The notes under the pieces: generated by a model
Databases searched by the model: none
What the model was told of the DNA's origin: nothing
What the model saw: only the letters and a program-made list of their open reading frames with translations
Made by a program: the position numbers and the translations under genes
From: Kribbella italica
Lineage (GTDB): Bacteria > Actinomycetota > Actinomycetes > Propionibacteriales > Kribbellaceae
Assembly (NCBI RefSeq): GCF_014205135.1
Contig: NZ_JACHMY010000001.1
Coordinates: 7,316,001 to 7,380,000, forward strand
Length of the DNA stretch: 64,000 bases
Reading direction: 5' to 3'
Shown: positions 33,896 to 42,166 of the stretch, in pieces
Layout: each line of letters begins with the position of its first letter
Numbering within the stretch: the stretch's first letter is position 1

Positions 33896-35560
33896 CTACA
33901 GGTCGATCACCACGTCGTCGGCCGGTCGGGCACAGCACGGGAGCACCTGGCCGGGGGCTGCCGGCTCCAGCGGGTCGGGGGAGTAGGCGACGTCGCCTGC
34001 GACCAGATCGGTCACGCAGGTGTGGCAGACGCCGGTCCGGCACGACCAGCGTGCCGGTACGTCGCACGCCTCGGCCAGCTCCAGCAGCGAGCCGTACTGC
34101 TCGGACCAGGGCACCGACAACCCGCTGCGGGCGAAGGTGATCAGCGGGCCGGTCCCTGGCTCGCCGGCGGGAGCGTGTGGCGGTACGACGGTCTGTCCGA
34201 TCAGGCCCGGGTTGATCGGCGGCAGCGTGCCGAACAGCTCGGTGTGGATGTGGTCGGGCGCGATGCCCGAGTCGGCGAGGAGTTCGCGGAGGTCGTCCAT
34301 GAACGCGGCCGGACCGCAGATGTACGCCGTCGCGTCCTTCGGTATGCCGAGCGCGCGCAGCTCGTCGGGCGTCGGGCGGCCGTGGGTGTAGACGTACCGG
34401 TGCATCTCGGGGAGCGCGTCCAGCAGGCCGTCGACCTCGCTGGTGAACGCGGGGTCGCGGGTCACGTGGATCCACCAGACCGGGCGGGCCTTCCCGTCAG
34501 TCGCGAGGGTGTGCAGCATCGCCAGCACCGGGGTGATCCCGATGCCGCCGGAGACCAGCAGAACCGGGCCGTCGTCGTCCTCGAGCACGAAGTCGCCGCG
34601 CGGCGCCGCCACGTCGAGCGTCATTCCCGCGGTCAGTTGCTCGTGGATGTAGCTGCTGGCGAGGCCGTCGCGTTTCACGCTGATGCGGTACGCCGTACCG
34701 CCGGGTGCTGAGGACAACGAGTAGCTCCGCACGGCCGGGCCTGGGACTCGGACGGTCAGGTACTGGCCGGCTTGGTACGGCGGGAGGTTGTCGCCGCTGA
34801 GCAGGACGGAGACGACAGACTGATTTTCGCGCACTACTTGTTGGACCTCGAGCGGGCGGAAGCCGGTCCAGCCAGGTCGGGCCACACCGTCCGCAGCCGC
34901 CTCGCCGCTCGCTTCGTCGGTCTTGTCCACCAGTTCGCGGAAGGACTGCTGCCAGCCGGGGCTCAGCGCCGGGATCCGCAGTGTCGCGCGGAGCTTCTCC
35001 TCGTCGCGGTTCGGCAGGTACAGCAGGCCATCGACGTCCGCGACCGTCAGGGCCTCGGGGCCGACCCGTGTCCGGACGATCTCGTCGCCGGCCTCGACCA
35101 TGCCCTCGGTGATCACGCGCAGGTAGAAGCCCGGCCGGCGATGCCCGACCAGCAACGACGGGAGCTCGGGCTCGCCCATCCGCATCCCCACGCGGTAGCA
35201 CGTGACGCGCGGCTGCGTGACCTCGAACTCCGCCGTGCCGATCCGGTACCGGTCGCCGATGCAGACCTCGTGGTCGGGCAGCCCGTCGACGGTGAAGTTC
35301 TCCCCGAAGGCGCCGTACGCGAAGTCGTCGCGGCCGAAGTGCTCCTGCCAGTGCCGGTACGAGTCGACCTGGTAGGCCAGTACGGCGCGGATCTCGCCGC
35401 CGTGGCCGCCGAGATCGCCCTGGCCGTCGCCGTCGACGTTCAGCCGGCGGACCATCCGCGGGCCCTCGACGGCCGACTTCCAGACACCGGTCCAGACGGT
35501 CTTGCCCTGCCACTCGACGTTCTTCGGCATCCCCACGTTGAGTGAGACGAGCGTTGCCAT
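33896..35560 (-). CDS. MOSC - ferredoxin reductase - 2Fe-2S fusion
   Basis: 554 residues. Residues 1-210 form a MOSC domain (FGENFTVDGLP, PRVTCYRVGMRM with the Mo-linked Cys), 235-330 an FAD domain (RSYSLSSAP), 335-440 an NAD(P)-binding domain (LLVSGGIGITPVLAML) and the C-terminus a plant-type [2Fe-2S] site (SCRTGVCHTC...PCC). It resembles YiiM/YcbX-type molybdenum N-hydroxylate reductases joined to their electron supply. Its ATG overlaps the PNPOx stop (TGATG), so the two are made together. Confidence 0.92.
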   Translation of the reverse strand: MATLVSLNVGMPKNVEWQGKTVWTGVWKSAVEGPRMVRRLNVDGDGQGDLGGHGGEIRAVLAYQVDSYRHWQEHFGRDDFAYGAFGENFTVDGLPDHEVCIGDRYRIGTAEFEVTQPRVTCYRVGMRMGEPELPSLLVGHRRPGFYLRVITEGMVEAGDEIVRTRVGPEALTVADVDGLLYLPNRDEEKLRATLRIPALSPGWQQSFRELVDKTDEASGEAAADGVARPGWTGFRPLEVQQVVRENQSVVSVLLSGDNLPPYQAGQYLTVRVPGPAVRSYSLSSAPGGTAYRISVKRDGLASSYIHEQLTAGMTLDVAAPRGDFVLEDDDGPVLLVSGGIGITPVLAMLHTLATDGKARPVWWIHVTRDPAFTSEVDGLLDALPEMHRYVYTHGRPTPDELRALGIPKDATAYICGPAAFMDDLRELLADSGIAPDHIHTELFGTLPPINPGLIGQTVVPPHAPAGEPGTGPLITFARSGLSVPWSEQYGSLLELAEACDVPARWSCRTGVCHTCVTDLVAGDVAYSPDPLEPAAPGQVLPCCARPADDVVIDL

Positions 35561-36390
35561 CACGATCCTCCAGCGGTCACGACGGACCCGGTCAGCACCG
35601 ACCTGTCCGTCACGAAGCGAACGGCGCGACCGGTCTCGGTGGGGGCGTCCCAGTCGATCGATGCCGTCCCGGACAGGTGCAGCGAGGCCCCGGTCGCGAA
35701 GTCGACGAAGAGCAGCGACGCCGTCGGGTCGATCGCCAGGTTGCCGAGGCTGTTGAACATGTTGTTGCCCGGCTGGTCGGCCCACCACAACTCGTCGCCG
35801 TCCAGGTGCACCGTGCCGCCCTTGTGTGAGCTGTCGGCGCCGCGCTCGGCGTGCGTCGTCCCGAGGAAGAAGGTGTCGGACCGCTCGATCAGCTCGCGCC
35901 CGAGCAGACCGTCCGCGACCTGGATCGCCGGGGCAACAGTTGCTGGCGGCAACGGCCTGGGATGGATGTACTGCGGGCAGTTGCCGTAGGCCTGGTCGGC
36001 GGTCAGCTCCAGCGTGTCCGCCGTACTGACGGTCAGCGTGCCGTTCACGCGGAAGCGGCGGCGGATCGCGAACTCGATCACGATCAGCCCGGCGGACTGG
36101 TCGGCCGGCATCAGGTGCAGCGGGTCGCCGGCAGGCGGCGCCGCGTGCACGGTCAGCGCCGTACCGCTCGCGTCGAGGAAGCCTCTCGGCCCGTGCAGCG
36201 GCGAGGTCCACAGGCGTCCGTCGGTGTCGCGCGCGGTGATCACGGCGAACTCGCGCTGGGCCAGGAACTTCGCCGCGCCGCCGTCGAGCAGAGGCGGACG
36301 CAGCATGCCTTCCAGGCGGGACGCGTCGTACTCGACTCCGGCCTTGCGCTGGACGGCCAGTTCACCGTCGTGGAAGCCGATGGTCTTCAC
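35560..36390 (-). CDS. pyridoxamine-5'-phosphate-oxidase-like flavin/heme-fold protein
   Basis: 276 residues from GTG 36390, overlapping the CGNR stop (GTGA). It has the split-barrel PNPOx fold, with SPLHGPRGFLD and later ADSSHKGGTVHLDGDELWWAD, then NSLGNLAIDPTASLLFVDF. The family, often paired with or fused to ferredoxin reductases, binds FMN or F420. The next gene, MOSC-FNR, is probably its electron donor. Confidence 0.88.
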   Translation of the reverse strand: MKTIGFHDGELAVQRKAGVEYDASRLEGMLRPPLLDGGAAKFLAQREFAVITARDTDGRLWTSPLHGPRGFLDASGTALTVHAAPPAGDPLHLMPADQSAGLIVIEFAIRRRFRVNGTLTVSTADTLELTADQAYGNCPQYIHPRPLPPATVAPAIQVADGLLGRELIERSDTFFLGTTHAERGADSSHKGGTVHLDGDELWWADQPGNNMFNSLGNLAIDPTASLLFVDFATGASLHLSGTASIDWDAPTETGRAVRFVTDRSVLTGSVVTAGGS

Positions 36391-36974
36391 GACTGCTTCC
36401 TGGTCTTCTCGTAGTGCCGCGCGACGCGGGTGCGGTTGCCGCAGATCGATCCGACGCACCACTGGCGGCGCTTGTGCTCCGCGAGGAACAACATCGAGCA
36501 TTCGGGGTTCGCGCAGCGGCGCAGGAGGGCCAACTGCTCGGCGTCGGCCAGCAACTCGATCGTCTCGCGGGCGATCGACGCCAGCTTGGCGTTGCCGCCG
36601 TACTCCGGGTGGAAGCGCACCTCGAGCTGCCCGTCCGCGCCCAGCCGAACACTCTGCGGCGCCGAGGCCGACGCCGCGTTCAGGTCCTCGATCGCGGTCG
36701 CCCGCGGTTGCCGGCCGGTCAGGTGCGCGTCGAGCACCTCGCGCACCGCCGCCCGGACCCGCCGGGTCGCCGCGGCGTCCGGGACCGGGCCTTCGGGAAG
36801 GCGACCGGCCTGCATCGTCCACCACTTGCCGAACTGCCCGTCGGGCGCCAGCAGGTCGATCGCCGGGTCCGGCACGAGCATCTCCGTGTCGACCAGATCC
36901 AGAGCGGCCAGTCGCTCGCCACCCATGCCGAAGCCTGCTTCCAGCAGCTCGTTGACATTAGGCCTTGTGTTCAT
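36387..36974 (-). CDS. CGNR zinc-finger (ABATE-domain) regulator
   Basis: 195 residues with an N-terminal ABATE domain and the C-terminal finger RRCANPECSMLFLAEHK plus WCVGSICGNRTRVARH. The full CGNR motif is intact here (CGNR). It is the first gene of the CGNR-PNPOx-MOSC/FNR operon and divergent from the DUF427 gene. It probably regulates both through the AT-rich 55-base gap. Confidence 0.92.
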   Translation of the reverse strand: MNTRPNVNELLEAGFGMGGERLAALDLVDTEMLVPDPAIDLLAPDGQFGKWWTMQAGRLPEGPVPDAAATRRVRAAVREVLDAHLTGRQPRATAIEDLNAASASAPQSVRLGADGQLEVRFHPEYGGNAKLASIARETIELLADAEQLALLRRCANPECSMLFLAEHKRRQWCVGSICGNRTRVARHYEKTRKQS

Positions 36975-37029
36975 GCGACCATCGTACTAATACTTATCTC
37001 TAAATTTCAACATTAGGAAGGAACTTCTG

Positions 37030-37869
37030 ATGGGACTGTCCTGGCAACAAGGCCCGCTCGGCGGCGGCGCGGTCGGCCGCTTCCTCACCCCCGAACCACT
37101 CCCCGAACGACTCCTGTACGCCGAACGCCTGCGCCGCCGGATGCGCGTTCAGTTCGCCGGTGAGTGGATCGCCGACAGCGAGAACGTGATCCTGCTGCAC
37201 GAGCCCGGCCGCTACCCGGTCGCCTACTTCCCACTCGCGGACGTCGACGCCGAGGTGCTGACCGAGGCTCCGCGCCAGACGCAGCATCGCGATCTGGGCA
37301 CGACCACGTGGTACACGGTCGGCACGACCGACCGCGCCGCGTGGCAGCACGTCGACCTCCCGGCGTACGCCGACGAACTGACCGGCCGGGTCGCGTTCGC
37401 GTGGCGGGCGATGGATGCGTTCTACGAGGAGGACGAGCGGATCCTCGGGCACGCGGCGGACCAGTACCACCGGATCGACATCCGGAACACGTCACGCCGG
37501 CTGGAGGTGCGCGTCGGCGACCACGTCGTCGCGACGACGGATCGTCCGGTCGTGCTGTACGAGTCGGGCTTCGCGCCGCGCTGGTACGTGGCGCGCGAGG
37601 ACATCGTGGACGGCGTGCTGAAGGCGGTCGAAGGACAGACGTTCTGCCCGTACAAGGGCATGGCTTCCTACTACGACATCGAGGGCGCCGAGCGCGCCGC
37701 GTGGTCGTACGAGGACGCGTACGACGAGGTCGGCCGGGTCCGCGATCTCGTCTCGTTCGAGGCCGACAAGGTCGAGGTCTTCCTGGACGGCGTCCAGTTG
37801 CACCTCGAGCCCGGCCAGCAGGTTCGTCCGCACGGTATCGACCGCGACATCACCGATGGGAAGCACTGA
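37030..37869 (+). CDS. double DUF427-domain protein
   Basis: 279 residues with two DUF427 copies: the first around RRMRVQFAGEWIADSENVIL, the second around RRLEVRVGDHVVATTDRPV...YESGFAPRWYV, with the FCPYKGMASYYDI motif. DUF427 proteins have a beta fold whose biochemical role is unclear. It has AAGGAAC before the ATG and is divergent from the CGNR operon. Confidence 0.9.
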   Translation: MGLSWQQGPLGGGAVGRFLTPEPLPERLLYAERLRRRMRVQFAGEWIADSENVILLHEPGRYPVAYFPLADVDAEVLTEAPRQTQHRDLGTTTWYTVGTTDRAAWQHVDLPAYADELTGRVAFAWRAMDAFYEEDERILGHAADQYHRIDIRNTSRRLEVRVGDHVVATTDRPVVLYESGFAPRWYVAREDIVDGVLKAVEGQTFCPYKGMASYYDIEGAERAAWSYEDAYDEVGRVRDLVSFEADKVEVFLDGVQLHLEPGQQVRPHGIDRDITDGKH

Positions 37870-37870
37870 G

Positions 37871-38566
37871 ATGACTCTTCAGACCCGCACAGTTCTCGTG
37901 ATCGGCCGCCCGAGCGGCATCGCTCTTGCGACTGTTCAGGCGTTGGTCGCCGCAGGGGCTGAGGTGATCCTCGCCGGCCGCACGTTGGACGGCAGCATCG
38001 ATTCCGTCGAACGAGCCCAGGTCGATCTGACCGACGAGTCCTCGATCGCCGCGCTGGCCGCGTCGCTCGGCACGGTCGACCACGTGGTCTCGACCGCGTC
38101 GGCTCGCGCTCGTGGGGCGCTCGCCGACCTGCAGCCGGAGACGATCGCGTTGTCCTTCGCCACGAAGGTGACCGGCCCGATCCTGCTCGCCAAGCACTTC
38201 GCACCGCTGATGCCGGCCGACGGGTCGTTCGTCTTCTTCTCCGGCCAGTCCGCGCAGAAGCCGATGCCCGGCATGCTCGCGGTCGGCGCCACGAACGGCG
38301 CGGTCGACGTCGTCGTCCGCTCGCTCGCCGTCGAGCTCGCGCCGATCCGCGTCACCGCGATCTCACCCGGCACCATCGACACCGGCGCGTACGACGGCCT
38401 CGGCACCGAGAAGAAGGCCGCCCTGTTCGCGAGTCGAGAGGGCACGAGCCCCGCGGGCCGCATCGGCACCGCCGACGACATCGCCGCCGCGGTCCTGTTC
38501 GCCCTTACCAACACCTTCGTCACCGGCCACACCCTCCCGGTCGACGGCGGCGAAGCCCTCGTCTAG
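37871..38566 (+). CDS. degenerate short-chain dehydrogenase-like protein
   Basis: 231 residues from ATG 37871, with GGGAAG upstream; an earlier in-frame ATG at 37856 overlaps the previous gene. The Rossmann fold of SDRs is recognisable (RPSGIALATVQALVAAGAEV, SPGTIDTGAYDG, TGHTLPVDGGEAL). The TGxxxGIG motif reads GRPSGIA. At the YxxxK site there is V138 and N142, so the catalytic Tyr and Lys are missing, although Ser124 remains. It may be a binding rather than catalytic protein. Confidence 0.82.
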   Translation: MTLQTRTVLVIGRPSGIALATVQALVAAGAEVILAGRTLDGSIDSVERAQVDLTDESSIAALAASLGTVDHVVSTASARARGALADLQPETIALSFATKVTGPILLAKHFAPLMPADGSFVFFSGQSAQKPMPGMLAVGATNGAVDVVVRSLAVELAPIRVTAISPGTIDTGAYDGLGTEKKAALFASREGTSPAGRIGTADDIAAAVLFALTNTFVTGHTLPVDGGEALV

Positions 38567-38583
38567 CTCTCAGGAGAACAGCC

Positions 38584-38835
38584 ATGCCCACCGATCCGCC
38601 GGTCACTCCCGGCTACCTCCAGTTCGAATCCCCCAAGCTCGACATGGAGCCCGGGTCGTTGCGCGGCCTCCACCTGGTCGTGGCCGACATCGAGGCCGAA
38701 CGCAACCGGTTGATTGCCAACGGCATCGACGTTGAGCCAGTCGAGGACGTCCGCGGCGTCCAGTTCGCCTACTTCGCCGACCCCGACGGCAACACCTGGA
38801 CCCTCCAGCACCTCCCGTGGCGCCCTACTCGCTGA
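38584..38835 (+). CDS. half-length VOC-domain protein
   Basis: 83 residues with AGGAGA before the ATG. It holds only one VOC module (GLHLVVADIEAERNRLIANG, QFAYFADPDGNTWTLQHLPW) instead of the two or four needed for a metal site. It could be a truncated remnant, or could dimerise to rebuild a site. It lies last in the DUF427-SDR operon and overlaps the convergent DUF3105 gene by 11 bases. Confidence 0.7.
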   Translation: MPTDPPVTPGYLQFESPKLDMEPGSLRGLHLVVADIEAERNRLIANGIDVEPVEDVRGVQFAYFADPDGNTWTLQHLPWRPTR

Positions 38836-39391
38836 CGCAGTCAGTGGCTCCGTCGCGCCACTGGTGGTTGTAGCGGGTGGGGACCTTGGTGGCGAAGGCC
38901 TCCACCTTGGCCGGGTCGAAGGAGTCCAGGAGCTGCAGGCGTTGCCAGCCGGTGAGGGCGATGCCGTGGCCGATCTCGGGGTACGGGGCAACGACCACGT
39001 CGCGCGGGTAGCGGCGGCCGATGGACTCCAAGCGTTCGACGTCGGCGGGCGAGACGTCGTCGGCGTACTGGAGCAGGACGTGGCCGTGCTCGAGGATGTG
39101 GACCTGGAGTTCGGGCGCGATCGGCGAACGGTAGATGCCGGGGATGACAACACGCGGCGAGTGCGGGCCGGAGGTCGGGGGCAGGGTCTTGTAGGGGTCG
39201 TGGGGAGCGCCTTGGTAGGCGATGTGGCGGTTGCCCTCGAAGGGTTGCGGCGTACCGGGGACCTCGTTGCACGGCAGGGCCTGCTTGTCGCCGAACTGGC
39301 CGAGCAGGACGCCGAACGCGAAGCTCGACATCGTGAGGACCGACAGCGTGGTGACCAGGATGCCGACCACGACGCCGTACTTGCGCTTCAT
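38825..39391 (-). CDS. DUF3105 membrane-anchored protein in the peptide operon
   Basis: 188 residues from ATG 39391, overlapping the protease stop (ATGA). One N-terminal membrane helix (about 7-30) is followed by an extracytoplasmic domain with the DUF3105 features PPTSGPHSP, GIYRSPI and VHILEHGHVLLQY, a His-rich possible metal site. The role of DUF3105 is unknown. Its tight coupling makes it a plausible helper in maturation, immunity or export of the peptide. Confidence 0.8.
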   Translation of the reverse strand: MKRKYGVVVGILVTTLSVLTMSSFAFGVLLGQFGDKQALPCNEVPGTPQPFEGNRHIAYQGAPHDPYKTLPPTSGPHSPRVVIPGIYRSPIAPELQVHILEHGHVLLQYADDVSPADVERLESIGRRYPRDVVVAPYPEIGHGIALTGWQRLQLLDSFDPAKVEAFATKVPTRYNHQWRDGATDCVSE

Positions 39392-40602
39392 CGGGCGGCC
39401 TGCCGCCGGTTGCGTACGACGACCCAGAGCGGGAGGAACACGTTGACCGAGGTGAACAGCAGCAGCACGACGCCCTCCCACCAGTAGAGGCTCGCGAACG
39501 GCGCACCGACCAGTACGCCGAACGCCCAGCCGAAGGTGACCTTTGCGCTCGGCAACAAGAAGTGCCACGCGAACCACAACATCCAGGAGAAGCCGGTCAG
39601 GTAGAGCAGCCGGTACCAGCGGGCGACGCGCAAATCCTTCGGGCTGGCGTCCCTGAGGATCACCTGCTCCTCGGGCTTGAGCCGCCGGATCAGCTTCTTC
39701 AGCGAGAGCCGCGTGACCTGGTGCAGGTTGCCGCAGCCCGTGGCCGTTGCCATCACCAAGTACATGTCGGTCCGCAGGTAGGCGAGCGTCTGGAACGCCA
39801 GCTTGGCGATCTGGCTGAGCACGACCATCGCGAGCAGCCGAATCAGGCCGGGCGGCAGGTCGATCCAGCCGCGCGACCAGGCGTACCGCGGCGCAACGGC
39901 GGCGAACAGGATCACGCTGTCGATCGCCATCCCCGCCAGAAAAGGCCCGTACCGTTTCGCGGGCGGCAACGCCCACAGGCCGGTGAGGTCCGTCTCCAGG
40001 ACGGGGAAGATCCCGCGGCGCTCGACGCGCAGCCGCGACGGGACCCCGACGGCTGCCCCGGCGAACGCGTGCCACATCTCGTGCACGATCGTCAGGACGA
40101 CGACGACCAGGTTGGTCACCAGCAGGCTGAGCACGATGTCGGGGAAGATGAACGTGTCCTCGTACGTCGGCCGCAGCGACGGCTCGACGACGAACATCAC
40201 CAGCGCGGCGACCAGGCACCCGGCGTACAGGACCCAGGCGAACGGCGTGAAGAGTGGGCGGACTATCCGCGCCTGGATGCGGGACACGGACCAGTGCTTG
40301 GCGGAGCTCCGAGGCTCGGTCGTGACGATGCCGGCGTCCAGCAGCACCTCGGCGAAGTCGAGCGCGTCGATCGGTTCGCCGGTCTCGCGTTCGACCTCCT
40401 CGCCGGCCTCGGCGACGGTCCGGCCCTGGGCGAACAGCTCGACGAGTCGCGCGCCGACTTCCGGTACGACGACGAACGTGCCGGTGGCCGGATCGCCGAC
40501 GACGTACTCGTCCTCGTCCTCGCGCCGGACGACCAGGTGGTCGACCGTGAGCCGGCTGTCGTTCGCGATCCCCGCGGGCCGCGTGGTCACGTCCTCGCTC
40601 AC
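39388..40602 (-). CDS. PqqD-like / M50-like membrane metalloprotease fusion
   Basis: 404 residues from GTG 40602, overlapping the ThiF-like stop (GTGA). An N-terminal part of about 95 residues resembles a PqqD-type RiPP recognition element (VVGDPATGTFVVVPEVGARLV...DALDFAEVLLDAGIV). It is followed by at least six membrane helices and a zinc-protease motif IVHEMWHAF (HExxH). This is the architecture of RiPP-associated peptide zinc metalloprotease proteins. It probably recognises the leader and cuts or exports the modified peptide. Confidence 0.85.
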   Translation of the reverse strand: MSEDVTTRPAGIANDSRLTVDHLVVRREDEDEYVVGDPATGTFVVVPEVGARLVELFAQGRTVAEAGEEVERETGEPIDALDFAEVLLDAGIVTTEPRSSAKHWSVSRIQARIVRPLFTPFAWVLYAGCLVAALVMFVVEPSLRPTYEDTFIFPDIVLSLLVTNLVVVVLTIVHEMWHAFAGAAVGVPSRLRVERRGIFPVLETDLTGLWALPPAKRYGPFLAGMAIDSVILFAAVAPRYAWSRGWIDLPPGLIRLLAMVVLSQIAKLAFQTLAYLRTDMYLVMATATGCGNLHQVTRLSLKKLIRRLKPEEQVILRDASPKDLRVARWYRLLYLTGFSWMLWFAWHFLLPSAKVTFGWAFGVLVGAPFASLYWWEGVVLLLFTSVNVFLPLWVVVRNRRQAAR

Positions 40603-41693
40603 TGGCCGACCCAGCCGCAGGTCCCGCACTTCTCGCCGGGCGTCGGGCGCACGGCGTAGTGGTAGGTCAGGTCGGTCAGGCTGAGGTGGAACATCCGGCC
40701 CAGCGTGCTCGGCGGGATGCCGCCGAGGTGGTAGATCGCGTCGAGCGCGGCGAGGTGGCCGGTCAGGTTCGCGGTCGGGGCGATCACGGCGTGGCCCTGG
40801 AACGGGAACAGCTCTTCGGGCTCTTCGCCGTGCTTGTCGACGAGACGGTCCTTGACGCTTGGCAGGCAGGCTTGGCAGCAGGTCCGGCCGGGGACGAAGA
40901 GGCCGACGACGGCCATCGGACCGGCGTACTGGGCGATCATCCAGGGGGTGTTGGTGCGCAGCGCGGCCTCGTTGGTCCAGTCGCGGATCTTGTCCATCGG
41001 CTGGTCGGCGCAGAGCACCAGCAGGTCGCGGTCGCGCATCAGCCGGGCGACGTCGTCGGTGCTCCCGACGCGGGTCTCCTCGCCGGTGACCTCGACGTGC
41101 GCGTTGATCGCGCCGAGGCGGGTGACGGCGGTCGGGACCTTCGGCCTGCCGAGATCGTCCTCGGTGTAGAGCAGTTGGCGGGTGAGGTTCCCGGCCTCGA
41201 CGACGTCGAAGTCGACGCAGTGCACGGATCCGACACCCGCCGCTACAAGAGACGACGCGACGGCGGATCCGGTACCACCGAGGCCCAGCACGACGACGCG
41301 GCTGCGCTTGAGCTGGGCCTGTACGGCGTACCGGGAAGGACGCGGGGTCAGGTCGACCCAGGCGTAGTAGTTGAAGGCGCGGTCGTAGCGGTCCAGCTCG
41401 TCCGGGCCGAGCTCCGGCGGCGGTGGCGCGGCCGCGTCCTCGACGTACCCGGCCGCGATGATCGTCTCCAGCATGTCGGCCGCCTCGTCGGCGGTCAGCG
41501 TCGTGCGCTCGACCAGCTCGGCGACGATCCCGGTGCGGTCACGGGTCCCGTCCATCAGCCCGAGCAACGTCCACAGGGCGCCGTCCTCGTCGTCGATCTC
41601 GGCCCCGATGCCGACTTGGCGTCCCCCGATGTTCACCAGCGTCGGCGTCAGCCGGACCGGCTTGTGGATCCCCTTGATCTTCGGTCGTTCCAC
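40599..41693 (-). CDS. E1/ThiF-MoeB-like adenylating enzyme of a RiPP-type operon
   Basis: 364 residues from GTG 41693 with GGGGGAGG 4 bases upstream. An N-terminal winged-helix region of about 105 residues (GLMDGTRDRTGIVAELV...MLETIIAAGYVED) resembles a RiPP recognition element. The E1 domain has GLGGTGSAVASSL for ATP, VEAGNLTRQ for the adenylation site and a zinc tetrad (TCCQACLP and EKCGTCGW). It would activate a carboxylate, perhaps the C-terminal Gly of the peptide, as an acyl-adenylate. No YcaO partner is in the window. Confidence 0.86.
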   Translation of the reverse strand: MERPKIKGIHKPVRLTPTLVNIGGRQVGIGAEIDDEDGALWTLLGLMDGTRDRTGIVAELVERTTLTADEAADMLETIIAAGYVEDAAAPPPPELGPDELDRYDRAFNYYAWVDLTPRPSRYAVQAQLKRSRVVVLGLGGTGSAVASSLVAAGVGSVHCVDFDVVEAGNLTRQLLYTEDDLGRPKVPTAVTRLGAINAHVEVTGEETRVGSTDDVARLMRDRDLLVLCADQPMDKIRDWTNEAALRTNTPWMIAQYAGPMAVVGLFVPGRTCCQACLPSVKDRLVDKHGEEPEELFPFQGHAVIAPTANLTGHLAALDAIYHLGGIPPSTLGRMFHLSLTDLTYHYAVRPTPGEKCGTCGWVGQ

Positions 41694-41719
41694 GTGCCTC
41701 CCCCTCCCCAGGACCGGGC

Positions 41720-41756
41720 GCGGCGGGGCACGGGTGATGAGCCCGCGCCCCGCCGC
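41720..41756 (-). terminator. strong stem-loop between the precursor gene and the enzyme genes
   Basis: GCGGCGGGGC (41720-41729) pairs with GCCCCGCCGC (41747-41756), with four more pairs (CGGG/CCCG) inside around a 7-base loop. It begins 8 bases beyond the precursor stop and ends about 27 bases before the ThiF-like start. There is no T-run. It probably terminates most transcripts or protects the precursor message, giving more peptide than enzyme. Confidence 0.7.
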
Positions 41757-41764
41757 CGGCTGAA

Positions 41765-41884
41765 CTAGCCGCAGAGCTCGTTGCGGCAGCCCGGGTCCGC
41801 GATGATCATCGCGGTGGTCTCGAGCTTCTCCAGCTTCCGGACCATGATCTTGCGCGGCTCGGGCTTGTCGGTCTTCTTCTCCAT
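41765..41884 (-). CDS. candidate RiPP precursor peptide
   Basis: 39 residues from ATG 41884 with a perfect GGGAGG Shine-Dalgarno; a longer in-frame start (41968) has none. A charged leader (KLEKLETT around residues 17-24) precedes a short hydrophobic patch (AMIIA) and the Cys-containing end DPGCRNELCG, with Cys33 and Cys38 and a C-terminal Gly. It is immediately followed by the ThiF-like enzyme, a PqqD-M50 protease and DUF3105. Short length, leader/core organisation, the hairpin and the enzyme set all point to a modified peptide. No class match is recognised. Confidence 0.75.
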   Translation of the reverse strand: MEKKTDKPEPRKIMVRKLEKLETTAMIIADPGCRNELCG

Positions 41885-42166
41885 GATGCGTTCCTCCCAT
41901 TGGCAGTGGCGGTGTGCCGTCGTCATGAGAGCACCGCATTTCCCTGCCGCACAAGGCCCGGTTCTCACGCAGCGTTGTCAAGCGAACGCATCAATGCGAC
42001 CGTTCAAATGCCCGCTTGCGGGTAATCCTTTGCTGTCAAGGGATCGGGGACGTTCCGCGCACCCGGTCCTCCCGTCCGTGAGCGGTGTCCGCAGGTGATT
42101 GCCCAGCGCAAGGTCCGGGGTGGTGAATTTCGCGTCCGGTCGCCCTTTCCGGGGTGAGAATGCGGT
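41885..42166 (-). promoter_or_regulatory. upstream region of the precursor peptide gene
   Basis: A 282-base region without a convincing gene. On the minus strand two TTGACA -35 boxes occur (from plus-strand 41976-41981 and 42034-42039), but no good -10 is visible at 17-18 bases. The RBS of the precursor ends the region. The other side holds the divergent VOC gene promoter, where the ATG at 42167 may be leaderless. Confidence 0.45.

Noticed and set aside
40599..41884. Standard azole (TOMM), lanthipeptide or sactipeptide cluster
   Set aside because: No YcaO, LanB/LanC/LanM or radical SAM gene is present within the window around the peptide.
41765..41968. Longer version of the precursor peptide (67 residues)
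   Set aside because: The upstream start has no Shine-Dalgarno, and the added sequence is unlike a leader; ATG 41884 has a perfect GGGAGG.
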